Assembly: GCA_963580285.1 (NCBI GenBank)
Contig: OY757011.1
Location: 205,423,644-205,487,643, forward strand
Source: Lucinisca nassula
Taxonomy: Eukaryota > Mollusca > Bivalvia > Lucinida > Lucinidae
Direction: 5' to 3'
Length of the DNA: 64,000 nt
Shown here: positions 31,829 through 42,865 of the stretch, piece after piece
Position numbering within the stretch: position 1 is the stretch's first letter
Layout of the letters: each line of letters starts with the position of its first letter
Notes under the pieces: model-generated
What the model saw: the letters and a program-made list of their open reading frames with translations, nothing else
What the model was told of the DNA's origin: nothing
Databases searched by the model: none
Translations under genes and position numbers: made by a program

Positions 31829-32030
31829 GCCGGCGTCCGTAGCTCTGTCGGATGCGCATCTGACTGGTGATCAGGAGGACGCGGGTTCGATACCTGCCGG
31901 GGTCGGCAACATTCTTTCGTGGTCATTCTCTCCCTTCCGCTGATTCAAGAAGGGCAGTTGTTAACCGCGCTTACGTATAAGCCTTCCCAGGAAAAGTTCG
32001 GATATGTAAACTGATAACTTGGGCGCCCCA
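31829..32030 (+). mobile_element. tRNA-headed SINE (family 1), second copy
   Basis: A box 'tagctctgtcgg' (31,840-31,851) and an intact B box 'gggttcgatacc' (31,883-31,894). The anticodon-stem region 'tctgactggtgatcagg' can pair. Body as in 13,619-13,929 but lacking the A-rich tail. The 3' boundary is approximate. Confidence 0.8.
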
Positions 32031-32756
32031 GTGACTCATGATACCGACACATTTGCCTGACGCAACCACGCGCAACCATAAATATCATCCAAAACTATGC
32101 GACCCTAAAACTATGCCGTTTAGTGCATAGTCGGGAGTCCGACTGTTGTTTTTTTATTCTCCAACATTGAAATATCCCTTGTTGTCGGGTCATCCTTGTA
32201 TTCGTTTGAATTTTACATTCTAGGAGATGTTTTCCTCTTTCATAGCACGACGTGTGTCTGTGTGTGGAGGAGGTGGTGTCATGTCTCTTGATTTTCTCCA
32301 GATACAGCTTACTGTGTGGAGAAAAGCTACGCGCCCTCATCTTTAATATCACGAGTATTTAATTTGATTTGTATTTCCGCTTGTTCTAATTTGTATGTTA
32401 TTCTGTAGTGGTATATATATATCGATCCACGTTTCGACACGTGATATTGTTTACATTTCATTGCGCATGAGCAAATTACTTCCCATCGAAACCGCTTGTA
32501 ATGGTTGACACAAGGCAAATAGCTCCATATAGACACACTGGAAATAGGGTTTCTGTAATAGGCTTATTTTTGTTGACTTTCACAAATAATCACTCGAATT
32601 ACACTATAAATGGGTAGTTTAATATATTCTAATACTTATTCGTGCATTTCCTGCTTTGGGGCATTAGTTGTATGCATTTTTATTATAGAATAACGAAGAC
32701 CGTCTTGCCTTGTTACCGCCGTAAATATGACAGGTTAACTATTATAAATATCAAAA
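32031..32756. other. Unassigned stretch
   Basis: Nothing recognised. Confidence 0.35.
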
Positions 32757-33290
32757 TAGAAGTGAAAGCAATGATCAGGGATCGATACGACTAATCCACA
32801 CTCCAATCAGAGACTCCAAAGGGAATGAAACACAAACATAAAATAACTAGACCCTAATGGAAACATTAATATCGGAAAGCCAAAAGGACAGTTACTGTCC
32901 CACAGCGGCCACGTAATATCGATTAAAGTCCCCCAGAGAAATTCTTCACTTACCGTTCCAAGGCGATTCTTCTGTTGCGGTTATTTTTTGTCATAGTTTG
33001 TCTTTGAATGTGTGTATCGATTATATCTTTTAGTTTTGGATAGCCAATTGGCCATTTTGTGGAAAAGTAACGGTCCTTTTGGCTTTTTGGTTGGTGTTTC
33101 TTTTAGGGTCTAGTAATGTTTGTGTTTCTTTCCCTATGGTGTATCTGATGGGAGGTGTTGGTTAACTGTATCGAATCCCGATCATTGCCTTTACTTCCAT
33201 TTTCGACTTGTCCACGACTAGCATTTCGTCAGCATTTCAGCAGTTTGTTGCTGTCGAGTCCTCACCGTTGTTTCATCAGAGATGTAACAA
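32757..33290. repeat. Head-to-head pair of PLE tails
   Basis: A minus-orientation end fragment (32,757-32,904, from 'aatagaagtgaaagcaatga' to 'cagttactgtcccaca') is followed directly by a plus-orientation tail (32,905-33,215, from 'cggccacgtaatatcgatta' to 'gcctttacttccattttc'). Then comes a further plus piece, 'cagcatttcagcagtttgtt...ccgttgtttcatcag'. Confidence 0.7.
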
Positions 33291-33291
33291 G

Positions 33292-33880
33292 CGAAAAGCC
33301 AAAAGACAGTTACTTTCCCCACAAAATGACCAAACGACTATCCACACTAAAAACATATTTATTATCAATACATACATACAGTGATGAGCTATAAAGCGTC
33401 CTTAAAACGTTTTGTACTGGCGGATAGGTGGGTGTGTGTGTGTGTGTGGGGGGGGGTAACGTGGCCACAAATAACGTCCTTGGTTCTGTTCTATTGTGGT
33501 TTTGACAAATAACTTGTTCATTTCGCATGGAAGATTTCTAACTCATCAGTGCATCATCTCCGAGAACATAAACATTAAACCAATACAGAGATGAAACAAT
33601 GATGGTGCCTCAACAACATAATAACTGCTATGCTAGAGCATAAGCATCATCTCCGAGAACATAAACATTAAACCAATACAGAGATGAAACAATGATGATG
33701 CCTCAACAACATAATAACTGCTATGCTAGAGCATAAGCATCATATCCGAGAACATAAACATTAAACCAATACCGAGATGAAACAATGATGATGCATCGAC
33801 AACATTACAACTGCTATGCTAGAGCATAAGGAAACCAACAGTTGGACCCCGGTGGGTCTGACCAAAGACGGATGAAATAA
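33292..33880 (-). repeat. PLE 3' UTR pieces with a 93-bp triplication
   Basis: Reverse tail pieces ('agccaaaagacagttacttt', 'gtaacgtggccacaaataac'). From 33,555 the UTR segment 'cgagaacataaacattaaac ... tgctagagcataag' is present three times at a 93-bp step (33,561, 33,654, 33,747). A G/T-rich run lies at 33,430-33,457. Confidence 0.8.
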
Positions 33881-33884
33881 CAAC

Positions 33885-34127
33885 ACCCCTCTGTCGCGGT
33901 TTATTATTGTTATGGTTTGCCTTTGAGTGTGTGTATCGCTTATTTTATTTTGTTTTGGACAGCGAATTGGCCATTTTGTGGGAAAGTAACTGTCCTTTTG
34001 GCTTTCCGCTATTGATGTTTCCATTAGGGTACAGTTGTTCCATTTTTGTGTTTCGTTCCCTTTAGTGTCACTGATGAGAAATGTGGGTTAAAATTTATGG
34101 ATTCCTGATGATCATTGCCGTCACTTC
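33885..34127 (+). repeat. PLE 3'-end fragment, first of a tandem pair
   Basis: From 'cccctctgtcgcggtttatt' to 'cattgccgtcacttctatat', followed without gap by another copy. Confidence 0.8.
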
Positions 34128-34480
34128 TATATTGTCTAAATCACGACAGAATCAAGGTTGAGGATCGCGGTCGCGTAAAATTGATTTAAGGCCCCCCCCC
34201 ACCTCCACCCCCAGTGAAATCTTTTCACTGACCGTTTCATTGTAGTTCTTATGTCGCGGTTTATGTTTGTTGTGGTTTGTCTTTGAGCGTGTGTTTCGCA
34301 TATATCTTTTTGTTTTGATATCCAGTTGGCCATTTTGTGGGACAGTAACTGTCCTTTTGGCTTTCCGCTATTGATGTTTCCATAAGGGACTAATTATTTC
34401 ATGTTTGTGTTTCTTTCCCTTTGGTGTCTCTGAGGGGCGGTGTGGGATAATTGTATCGATTCCTGATCCTTGCCTTTACT
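34128..34480 (+). repeat. PLE 3'-end fragment, second of a tandem pair
   Basis: Starts at 'attgtctaaatcacgacaga' and ends 'ccttgcctttacttcagttt'. The head-to-tail join resembles the partial tandems known for Penelope-like elements. Confidence 0.8.
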
Positions 34481-34990
34481 TCAGTTTTCTTTTACTGAAG
34501 CTATTGGCTCGAATTTGTAATCTTGATCTGGCTTAAAGGGCTTAAATGAATGGCCGGGATTGGCGGTATATTCTAATAATATGAAAAGCTTGCAATTGTC
34601 GATTTTCTCAATATCGTGTAAAATCTTGTACACATGAATTAAGTCAGCTCTCTCACGTCGGTACTCAAGACAAGGCAGGTCCAAAGCACGAAGTTTCTTT
34701 TTATATGACAGAGTGGCTATACTCTTTGCCTGTTTTGTGGGGCGTCTCTGAACATTTGCTATTGGAATTTTGTCTTTTTTGTATAACGGTTACTATACCG
34801 TTGATGCATTTTCCAGGTATGTACGTACTAGAGATTTGTATAAATTCAGAAATATGTACTTGTCTATGTAAGTAAAGGTCCTAAAGATTATTCCCAAATT
34901 TTTGATTGCAGTTTCGATTTTAGAGTTGATGTGTTCAGTAAATTATAGAGATTTGTCTGTTATGCCACCAAAACCGTTTTCAGTGTCAAT
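34481..34990 (-). pseudogene. LINE (CR1/L2/Jockey-like) RT C-terminal remnant
   Basis: The minus strand reads FTEHINSKIETAIKNLGIIF, then KYIFLNLYKSLVRTYLENAS, then NVQRRPTKQAKSIATLSYKK and LDLPCLEYRRERADLIHVYK, ending with KPDQDYKFEP. This is the thumb/C-terminal region of a LINE reverse transcriptase: NLYKSLVRPxLEY, VQRRATK and LPxLEYRRxRxDLIxVYK are family landmarks. Few changes have accumulated. One stop near 34,955 and two near the V(V)WxP site break it. RT catalytic aspartates lie further upstream and are absent. It abuts a PLE tail at 34,480. Confidence 0.8.
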
Positions 34991-35094
34991 TTGTTCAATA
35001 GGTATCCTATCAGCTCCTTTGTTGTCATGGTATAAACTTTTCCTTGTTTTTTGTTTTCCTAATTCTTAGTTACTTTTCCTTTTGGTGCCATTGG

Positions 35095-35490
35095 TAGGCT
35101 GTTATCGCTGGGTATCTATTTCTGTATTTTTGCATTGATGAGTAAGGACTCCTTTATGCGGATCGAACCAAGGGCGAGGATTGTGGCGACGTAAAAGTGG
35201 TTTAATCTCCACCAGTAAAACATTATTAACTGTTCGTTCCAATGCGGTTCTTCTGTTGTGTTTGATTATTGTTATAGTTCGTCCTTGCATGTATGTACGA
35301 AGATATATTTTTATTTTGGATAGCCGTGTGGTCGTTTTATGGGAAAGTAACTGTCCTTGTGGCTTTCCGCTTGTTAAGTTATGTTTAAATATTAAGTTAT
35401 TTTATGTTGTGTCTCTTTCCCTTTTATATCTTGAACGGGAGGTGTGAGGGAATTGTACTGATACTGATCATTGTTTTCACTTCTATTCTG
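35095..35490 (+). repeat. PLE 3' UTR
   Basis: A diverged forward tail with 'gcattgatgagtaaggactc', 'gcgaggattgtggcgacgta' and terminal 'attgttttcacttctattct'. Confidence 0.75.
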
Positions 35491-35726
35491 AATATTAGGT
35501 AAAGACAATCAAAGTTGAATCTTATGTAGCCATTATATACTGTATCCGGCGTGGCCAGAATTAATCAAATCAGGGATATATAACAGATAAGAACTGCATG
35601 CCGTAATCTTTCGACTCGTGTGACCTACGTAACGAAAATGAAAGTATTTTGTAAGTTAAACTGATATAGTACACCACAGTCATCTACTGCTTTACGAGAT
35701 GTAATACAAACTAGGAAAAAATAAAC
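35491..35726. other. Unassigned stretch
   Basis: Nothing recognised. Confidence 0.3.
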
Positions 35727-36045
35727 TTGTCAGGTGGCTCACGTATAATCGGTTTAATCCCCCAAGTGGAATTCGTTTCACCGACCGTACCAAGGCTGTT
35801 CATCTGTCGCGGTTTATTTTGTTATGAGTGTGTCTATGAGTGTTTGTACCGCTTATATTATTCTGTTTTGGAAGCAAATTGGCCATTTTGTGGAAAAGTA
35901 ACTATACCTTTGGCTTTCCTCTATTGATGTTTCCATTAGGGTCTAGATGTTTCATATTTGTGTTTCTTCCCCTTTGATGTCGCTGATGGGAGCTGTTGGT
36001 TAATTGTATCGATTCCTGATCATTGCCTTCTCTTTTATTTTGTCA
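35727..36045 (+). repeat. PLE 3' UTR, truncated
   Basis: From 'gtggctcacgtataatcggt' to 'cattgccttctcttttattt'. Confidence 0.8.
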
Positions 36046-36104
36046 GTCTTTATAAACTTGTATGACCACAAAAATGAGTTTCAGATTACCAAACCCTGGT
36101 CACG

Positions 36105-36225
36105 TTTTTATACGCCTGTTTTGGGGAGGTAAATCTGAGGTTTTACGGTCGGAAATTTCGTTTAGCCGTAAAACGTAATTTGCGGCCGTATAACGGACGA
36201 TTTAACTCCCCTAACGACAACTTTC
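36105..36225. repeat. Imperfect palindrome
   Basis: 'ggggaggtaaatctgaggtt' on the left pairs loosely with the inverse of 'cggacgatttaactcccc'. The interior 'ttacggtcgg...ccgtaaaacg...ccgtataacgg' is rich in alternate pairings. Possibly a small MITE. Confidence 0.5.
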
Positions 36226-36499
36226 AATACAGTTATCCCCATTCTAATGCACTTATTTGTGTGTTTTGTTGAAAATGAAAGCGGGAAGCGCTGTGAGCTG
36301 CGTAAAACCAAATGTCAGCCAATGAAAAGCAACGTTACATGATGACGTCGGCTTTCCGACAGTATATCGCAGAATATACAGTCGCAAGTTTTTGACGTTA
36401 TCCAATCAGACGTTGCGTTACATACACAATTGCATTACAATTGACTTTTGTTAGCTTGTGACCTTCTCTATGTCCCTATTATGCAAGTTCAGCGAATAT

Positions 36500-36965
36500 A
36501 TTAAGGAGTTACCCTACAGACCGAGTTTCATTGACTCATTTATAAGGTTGTCTGTTGCTTAAAAATTGTCCGAATAAGTACATCAGGATACGGAACGGTA
36601 ACAGTAATACTGTTTTTGAACGGAAGTAAACAAAATTAATTTTAGTTTTCCTTTAGACCATCTCCTTTATTTCTCAACTACTTTGGAAAAAACAAGCGTT
36701 CGATAAATACAAATATATAAGGCGTTTTCCTATAAACCGAGTTTCTTTAAACACCGACTGTCATTTCAAAGTGTGTCTGTTGCATAAAATGGTCAGAATA
36801 AGATATACCGTTTTCAACCGGAAGTAAACAATTTTAATTTTTCTTTAGACCTTCTCCTTTATCTCCTTTATTTCTCTACTATTTAAAACAACAACAACAA
36901 CAACAAAAATAAATAAATAAATAAAAAAAAATAAAAACAAGCGCTCGATAAATACAAATAGCCAT
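36500..36965. repeat. Diverged tandem duplication, about 225 bp
   Basis: 'accgagtttc', 'gtctgttgc(t/a)taaaa', 'cggaagtaaacaa', 'ctttagacc(a/t)tctcctttat' and 'acaagcg(t/c)tcgataaatac' occur in the same order twice. The second unit has gained a CAA/AAAT simple-repeat run at 36,888-36,940. Confidence 0.65.
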
Positions 36966-36999
36966 CCTCTATCAGTGATGATGCAATCAACAGTCTATC

Positions 37000-37590
37000 A
37001 TAGGTTGAATGTAATCTGTTGCCTGACGAGTTCCCAACCGTTACTGAAACAATCAAAGCAAAAAAACTTCTGGCATCCGGCAAGGCTCCAGGATCAGATG
37101 CATTATTTGCTAATTTCTACCGAATAGGTACTGTTTTGTACCTATTTGGTTACCCCAGTTGCAGAGAAGATGACAGAGTTATTTCACATTTTGTGGAAAA
37201 AGAGGACATTCCTCGGGAATTCAAGGATGCGTCGATTATCCACCCAGAAGAAGCATGTTACAAGGACAACCTCAAAGCCTCGCTCAAGGACTTCAACATG
37301 GGAACAGATTGCGCAAAACAGAGCAACGTGGCGAGGCTTCATCAAAAGGAGTGCTTGTGAATATGAGGCAAAAAGAATCAGCGAAAAGCCAGAGCTAAGG
37401 CATCACCAACACAGCTGTCTTTATCTAACGTCTGTTACTTTATCAGAAATAGACAGTTCAGAGCTAGAATTGGTCTCATCAGCCACCCTATAACACATAC
37501 AAACAGTAACATTTGTCAAATGTGATTGATATTGGTCATTGTCAGTAATGACAGATGAACTATTATTATTATTAGTGTTATTATTATTGG
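37000..37590 (+). pseudogene. Internally deleted LINE copy (RT start joined to C-terminus)
   Basis: The first half reads LPDEFPTVTETIKAKKLLAS followed by GKAPGSDA, PVAEKMTELFHILWKK and IPREFKDASII (RT N-terminal boxes), in three frames. At about 37,235 it jumps to the C-terminus: YKDNLKASLKDFNMGTD, WEQIAQNRATWRGFIK and YEAKRISE. The end reads NRQFRARIGLISHPITHTNS with a stop at 37,522-37,524, reminiscent of a C2H2 zinc finger tail in which the first cysteines are lost. The whole catalytic middle (GVKQGC, FADD) is missing. The element ends in a TTA-type simple repeat near 37,560-37,590. It could serve as an insertion relic only. Confidence 0.8.
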
Positions 37591-37706
37591 TGACATGTGA
37601 ACCCTTGCGGGTCATTTTGTGTCGTCCGATCAGAGAAAGGAGAAAAGAGATAGAAGAGACAGTAAAGGAGATGAAAGTGAGGGAGATGAGGATAGTGTAG
37701 CTAAAT

Positions 37707-37862
37707 GGAGAATACCAGTTGAGTGTGCTCTGATATCAAGTTTATCGGGCAATGCTTCGAGAACGCTTGTAGAATCGCGAGGCTTGCCGAGCGATTCTAC
37801 ATGCGTTCTCGAAGCCGAGCCTGATAAACTTGATATGAAATGACACGAATCTGGTATTCTAT
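37707..37862. mobile_element. Long palindrome (hairpin MITE)
   Basis: Outer arms 'agaataccagttgagtg' and 'gaatctggtattct'. The main stem runs 'gatatcaagtttatcgggca'...'cctgataaacttgatat', continuing 'cttcgagaacgc(t)tgtagaatcgc' with its inverse. Total about 155 bp. No other copy in the window. Confidence 0.8.
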
Positions 37863-37920
37863 TTATCAGTGAATACCATTGTACATTCTTACATTTTTGC
37901 CATTTTTTCCCAGCAGTCCA

Positions 37921-38144
37921 GTAAAACTGGAGTTTACAGGGGTAAACCTTATTTTTCTTATTTCTGTTCAAAAATATAGATTGAGGGTACTCTTTAGAAC
38001 CGCGTCGATGAAGCGCTTCTAAATATACCCACAATCTATATTTTGAGCAGAAATAAGACAAATGTCACAAGTTTTCATCTTAATATGTTCTTTTTTTTAA
38101 CAACTTTAACATATACAATGTATTTGTATAGATGCGTTTGCGTA
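37921..38144. mobile_element. Fold-back element, type B, left end lost
   Basis: Starts inside the left arm at 'gtaaaactggagtttacagg'. The core is 'actctttagaaccgcgtcgatgaagcgcttct', worn. Right end 'tgtatagatgcgtttgcgtaatgg'. Confidence 0.7.
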
Positions 38145-38951
38145 ATGGAAAATGCAACATTCAAAATTAGCAGGCCTTGCAAAGCTGTAAGCCATTATCA
38201 GCTGGACGCTCCGCTGACGCAAACTATACGACACCTTAGCCTAACCCAACAATTCGATCAGATGGAGGAAAAAACAATTTTGAATATTCAAGCATCATTT
38301 GGTCAGTCGCTGAAGCTCACAAAACCATATACAAACACACTCATGGTGCATATCGAAAAGCGAAACTTTGAATGCTCTGAAACTACACGTTGATAGCTGA
38401 AATCCGTTTTTTTTTTTTTTTTTTTGCTCTCGTCATTTGTACACTCAAAATTTAAAATCATGAGAAGCAAGGCTTGCGGAAGTATTTTTTTCTTTTGTTT
38501 TTGTTTTGATTATTTCACTTATACCGAGAAGATCGTTAATCAGATGTGGACGAAAAACGAATGATATAAATGATAGATTGCAGTTGACTACGTGGAGTAC
38601 TTTTTTATTGCCTTCAGAAAACAGAAAAAAAACGCAGTACTACGATACGAACACCGTCACGTGAAACCTGTCTGAAGACTAGCGTAAGGGAACTGGGAAC
38701 ACCTGGTAGATTTTTCCGCCATGTTTCAAAGGGACACAACCCTCGGGACCTCCTGTTTGCTTTTCTATAAGCCGTGTGCTACTAAAAAGGCGGTCTGCTC
38801 TTAAAGTGGAACATTTGCTCATGAGGGGCAAATTCTTCCATTTAAGAGTTGGCCCCTATTTACATGGGAAACAAAGATACTTTTGTAATTGCCTCCCCAG
38901 AATGTGTATCCTTCCCCCTTAACATCTAGAAAGTAGAGGCAATGTACTGAC
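38145..38951. other. Unassigned stretch with T-tract
   Basis: A T-homopolymer at about 38,408-38,425. No recognised element. The 116-codon frame from 38,043 starts inside the fold-back element and is not supported. Confidence 0.4.
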
Positions 38952-39220
38952 CATTACGATAACACATCCGTGTGATATAGTACCTTTTTTCAAACCTTAA
39001 AAAGGGCATTTTTTTCTGATGAAAAATTTTGATATTTTTCTTATTTATACTCCAAACATAGGTTTTAGGTGCTCGTTAGAACCGCCTCATTGAGGCGGTT
39101 CTAACGAATACCGACAACCTAAGTCTTGGAGCAGAAATAAGAAAAATGATTTATACCCCCGTTAACCCCAGTGTTCTCTATACAAAGTGGGATTTAGAGG
39201 GATGTTTATTTTATGAACTT
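38952..39220. mobile_element. Fold-back element, type C
   Basis: Starts 'cattacgataacacatccgt', with the core 'gctcgttagaaccgcctcattgaggcggttctaacga' nearly perfect. The right end fades at 'gttt(a)ttttatgaactt', next to a PLE tail. Confidence 0.75.
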
Positions 39221-39236
39221 GAACCGTTTCATCACA

Positions 39237-39482
39237 ACGTTATACTTACCGTTTCAAGGCGATTCTGCTGTTGTGATTAATTATTGTTATTGTACGTATT
39301 TGCATGTATGTATAGCTAATATATATTTCTATTTTGGAAAGCAGTTTGGTCATTTTATGGGAAAGTTAATGTCCTTTTGGCTTTCCGCTTGTTCAGTTTT
39401 TGTTATAGTGAAGTTATTTTATGTTTGTGTTTCTTTCACTGTGGTTTCTGTGATGGGAGGCGTGAGGCTATTTTAGGTATTC
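39237..39482 (+). repeat. PLE 3'-end fragment
   Basis: From 'accgtttcaaggcgattct' to 'gtattcttgattcc', with 'gtccttttggctttccgctt' inside. The extreme 3' terminus is lost. Confidence 0.75.
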
Positions 39483-39489
39483 TTGATTC

Positions 39490-39608
39490 CACTGGAGATG
39501 GTCTTTCATCTCAATGCTGGGTGAAAGTCCCACAAAATTGGTAGCAACGTCTCCAATATGACCTAAATGATGTTCACGGGGATGTAAATCTCAATTCATA
39601 CAAACAAA
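39490..39608 (+). mobile_element. SINE H fragment
   Basis: 'cccacaaaattggtagcaac' to 'tcaattcatacaaacaaagg' matches the 3' half of SINE H, with many changes. Confidence 0.65.
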
Positions 39609-40097
39609 GGTGCCTCAAATCCTGTCAAGCCTTTTTCTTCTTTGCTGACTAAACGACTTTCTTTGAGGACGAAACCTAGAGTGTCAAAGACGAATGTGTT
39701 ATCCATTATCTGTTCAGTTTAAATCAAGACGGCCTTTGATACAAATAATATTCACACTATGGAATATGTCTTCATTCGGCACTGCGTCACAAGTCTCTCC
39801 CTATGATTAGAATTACTGTATACTTATCTCACTGAAGCTCTCGTGTATATATCTGATTATTTCTAGAGAGGTCGGTGTCATATTCAGCAACGTATTGAAA
39901 TGAGCCAGATTAGGCGAAATGTACTTATGACATAGATGAGGATCCTAAGCTCTAGCGAGCATGCGTATTAGTGCAATCTCAACAGAACCTTTCCTGCTCA
40001 CAGTTATTTAAAGGAGGTCTTGAGGTGGCTTCAAACAAGAAGTCGAATGTCTTTTTCTTTGGGGCGAACACGTATTTGAAAAAGAAGAAAAACAGCT
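39609..40097. other. Unassigned stretch
   Basis: A weak echo of the MITE E hairpin ('tctagcgagcatgcgta', 'ctcaacagaacctt') at 39,950-40,000. Otherwise nothing. Confidence 0.35.
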
Positions 40098-40376
40098 CAT
40101 TACGAACACACGCCAATATAAATGCATTGTAAACTTTACCGCCGAAAATACGAAAATTTTAAGATGATATATTGTGATATTTTTCTTATTTCTGCTAAAA
40201 ATATAGATTGTGGGGAATCGTTAGAACCGCCACATCGAGGCGGTTCTAACGAGTACCCACAATCTATATTTTAGAGTAAAAATCCGAAAAATAAGGTTTA
40301 CCCATGTAAACCAAAGTTATACCGTATAAATTGGGGTTCAAGGGTGTCAAAACTATATAGGCGTGTGTTCGTGATC
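40098..40376. mobile_element. Fold-back element, type B
   Basis: Ends 'cattacgaacacacgccaat' and 'ggcgtgtgttcgtgatc'. The core is 'cgttagaaccgccacatcgaggcggttctaacg', with one mismatch in the arm. Confidence 0.8.
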
Positions 40377-40544
40377 TGAAATGGTTATCCATATGGGCAA
40401 TGACCACACACGCGAGAACAAAGAGTTAGATAACTGCCAATGTTTGCTAATGTCTGCCTAGAAAAGTTAAATAATTTATGAGTGGACGATATAATCATAA
40501 CGGATAGGAATGTATATATAATAAGAGGATTATGAGGTCCTGGT

Positions 40545-42566
40545 CGCTCCCAAAAGCCCTTTGCAAATTTGGTAGTACGCAATCACCTGATGCTACATAC
40601 CAAGTTTCAAGACAATCAGCCAAGTGATTTCGAAGATGAAGAGTTTTTAAGGTTTTACCATAATAGGGCATGGTGGCCACCTTGATGTAAAATAGGTCAC
40701 GGTCAACCTAGTGTCACCGTTGCAGCAAACTTGCTGGTACTCAGTCACCCAATCCTACATACCAAGTTTCAGGATAATCGGCCCATTAGTTCTGGAGAAG
40801 AATTTTTTTTTGTACCGTATTCAGGCATGGGGGCCATCTTGGTCATGTGAACCGGAACATTTGAATATTTTTGTTCCCTTACAGTCCTTAAGCTGCATGT
40901 TAAATTTAAATGAAAATGGCCGAGTTGTTTTAGAGAAAATGTATTCTAATATGTCAATGGACCTGCAATACAAGTGACCTTAGGCCAAGGTCACCGATTA
41001 ACTTTGACCTTAAGCATTCATAGACATTAAATTTTTACCTATTCTCATATCAAAGCTCATAATACTTTTCAAAAATGCATTGATTTACCTATTTCCCATT
41101 GAAACGCCTATGGAGCCAAATTTGACCTTGGTGTAAAATAGGTCAAGGTCAATCTAGGGTAATCATTTTTGCAAACATGGTAGAACTCAGTCACCCGATG
41201 CTACATACCAAGTTTCAAGACAAGTGGCCCAGTGGTTCCGGAGGATAAAGTTTTTAAGATTTTACCATATTAGGGCATGACAAACATCTTGACCATGTGA
41301 TCTGGACCATCCGAACAAATTGCTGTTCTCTAAGTGTCCTAAAGAGGCTTATAAAATTCAAATAGAATTGGCCAAGTGGTGTTAGAGAGAAAATGTATTC
41401 TACTATGTTAATGCACCTGCAATAGAAGTGACCTTGGACCAAGGCCACCAAATGACCTTGACCTTAAGCATTCAAAGACATTCATTTTTAACGTATTTTC
41501 ATATTACAGACCACAATATTTAAGCCATTGAGAAGCCTAAGGGGCCAAATTTGACCTTGGCATAAAATAGGTCAATGTTATACCTAGGGTCATCATTTAT
41601 GACAACTTGGTAATACTCAGTCACCCGATGCTTCATACCAAGTTTCAAGACAATCGGCCCAGTGGTTCTGGATATCTTAAGAAGATTTCTTTAGGTTTTC
41701 ACCATATTTGGGCATGGCGGCCATCTTGGTCATGTGACCTGGACCATCCGAATAAATTTTTGTTCACTCAATGTCCTAAGGTTGCATATAATATTTAAAT
41801 GAAGTTGGCCCAGTGGTGTTAGAGAAAATGTATTCTAATATGTCAATAGACCTGCAATACAAGTGACCTTGGGCCAAGGTAAATGAATAACCTTGACCCT
41901 TAGCATTCATAGGCATTCTTTTTTATCCTTTCTCATATCACAGACCACAATATTTTTCGAAAATGCATTGTTTTACCCTTTTCCCATTGAAAAACTTAAG
42001 GAACCAAATTTGACCTTGGCAGAAAATAGGTCAAGGCCAACCTATGGTCATCATATTTGCAAACTTGGTAGTACTCAATCACTCGATGCTACATACTAAG
42101 TTTCAAGACAATCAACCCACTGGTTCTGGAGAAGATGTTTTGAGGGTTTTTTGTACCGTATTTGGGCATGGTGGCCATCTTGGTTTTGTGACGTGGACCA
42201 TTCGAACAAATTTTCTTTTCTTCACTGTCCTAAGGCTGCATATAATATTTAATTGAAATTGGCCCATTGGTTTTAAATAAAATGTATTTTGGAATGTCTA
42301 TGGACCTACAATTCGAGAGACATTGAGCCAAGGTCAGTGAATGACATTGACCTTAAGCATTCATAGACATTTATTTTTTTACCTAATCTCATGTCATAGA
42401 CCACAAAAGTTTTCGAAAAATGCATTGTTTTACCCTTTTCCCATTGAAATGCCCAAGGAACCAAATTGGACCTTGGCAGAAAATAGGTCAGGGTCAACCT
42501 TGGGTCATCATATTTGCAAACTTGGTAGTACTGAGTCACCCGATACTACATACCAAGTTTCAAGAC

Positions 42567-42603
<37 letters not shown>

Positions 42604-42735
42604 GGATTTTACCATAATTGTGCATGGCGCCTAGCTTGGTCATGTGACCTGGACCATACTTGCAAACTTTCGTTGCCCCATTGCTAGGAGGCTGCATATG
42701 AAATTTAATTGCAATTTGCCGACGGACAACAGTGG
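40545..42735 (+). mobile_element. Unit-based element related to D (430-460-bp tandem units)
   Basis: Five units, each with 'actcagtcacccgatgctac', 'ataccaagtttcaagacaat', 'atcttggtcatgtgacctgg' and 'gtgaccttgggccaaggtc', stepping 430-460 bp. It ends near 'ggacaacagtggacgacgga', a short form of the 'cgtccgtcc' string that bounds element D. Many short frames pass through the units but none persists. Start boundary approximate. Confidence 0.75.
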
Positions 42736-42865
42736 ACGACGGACGGACAGTTACTTTCCCACAAAATGGCCAAATGGGTAACCCAAACTAAACAATACAA
42801 GCGATATATATATATATACTCGAAGACAAATTATAACAATAATAAACCACTACATAAAGCGTAAT
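42736..42865 (-). repeat. Internal PLE 3'-UTR fragment
   Basis: 'ggacagttactttcccacaa' to 'attataacaataataaacca' with a TA-repeat (42,806-42,820) grown inside. Confidence 0.75.

Noticed and set aside
31829..31905. Functional tRNA gene
   Set aside because: The same head with the same body occurs at 13,619, so it is a SINE head.
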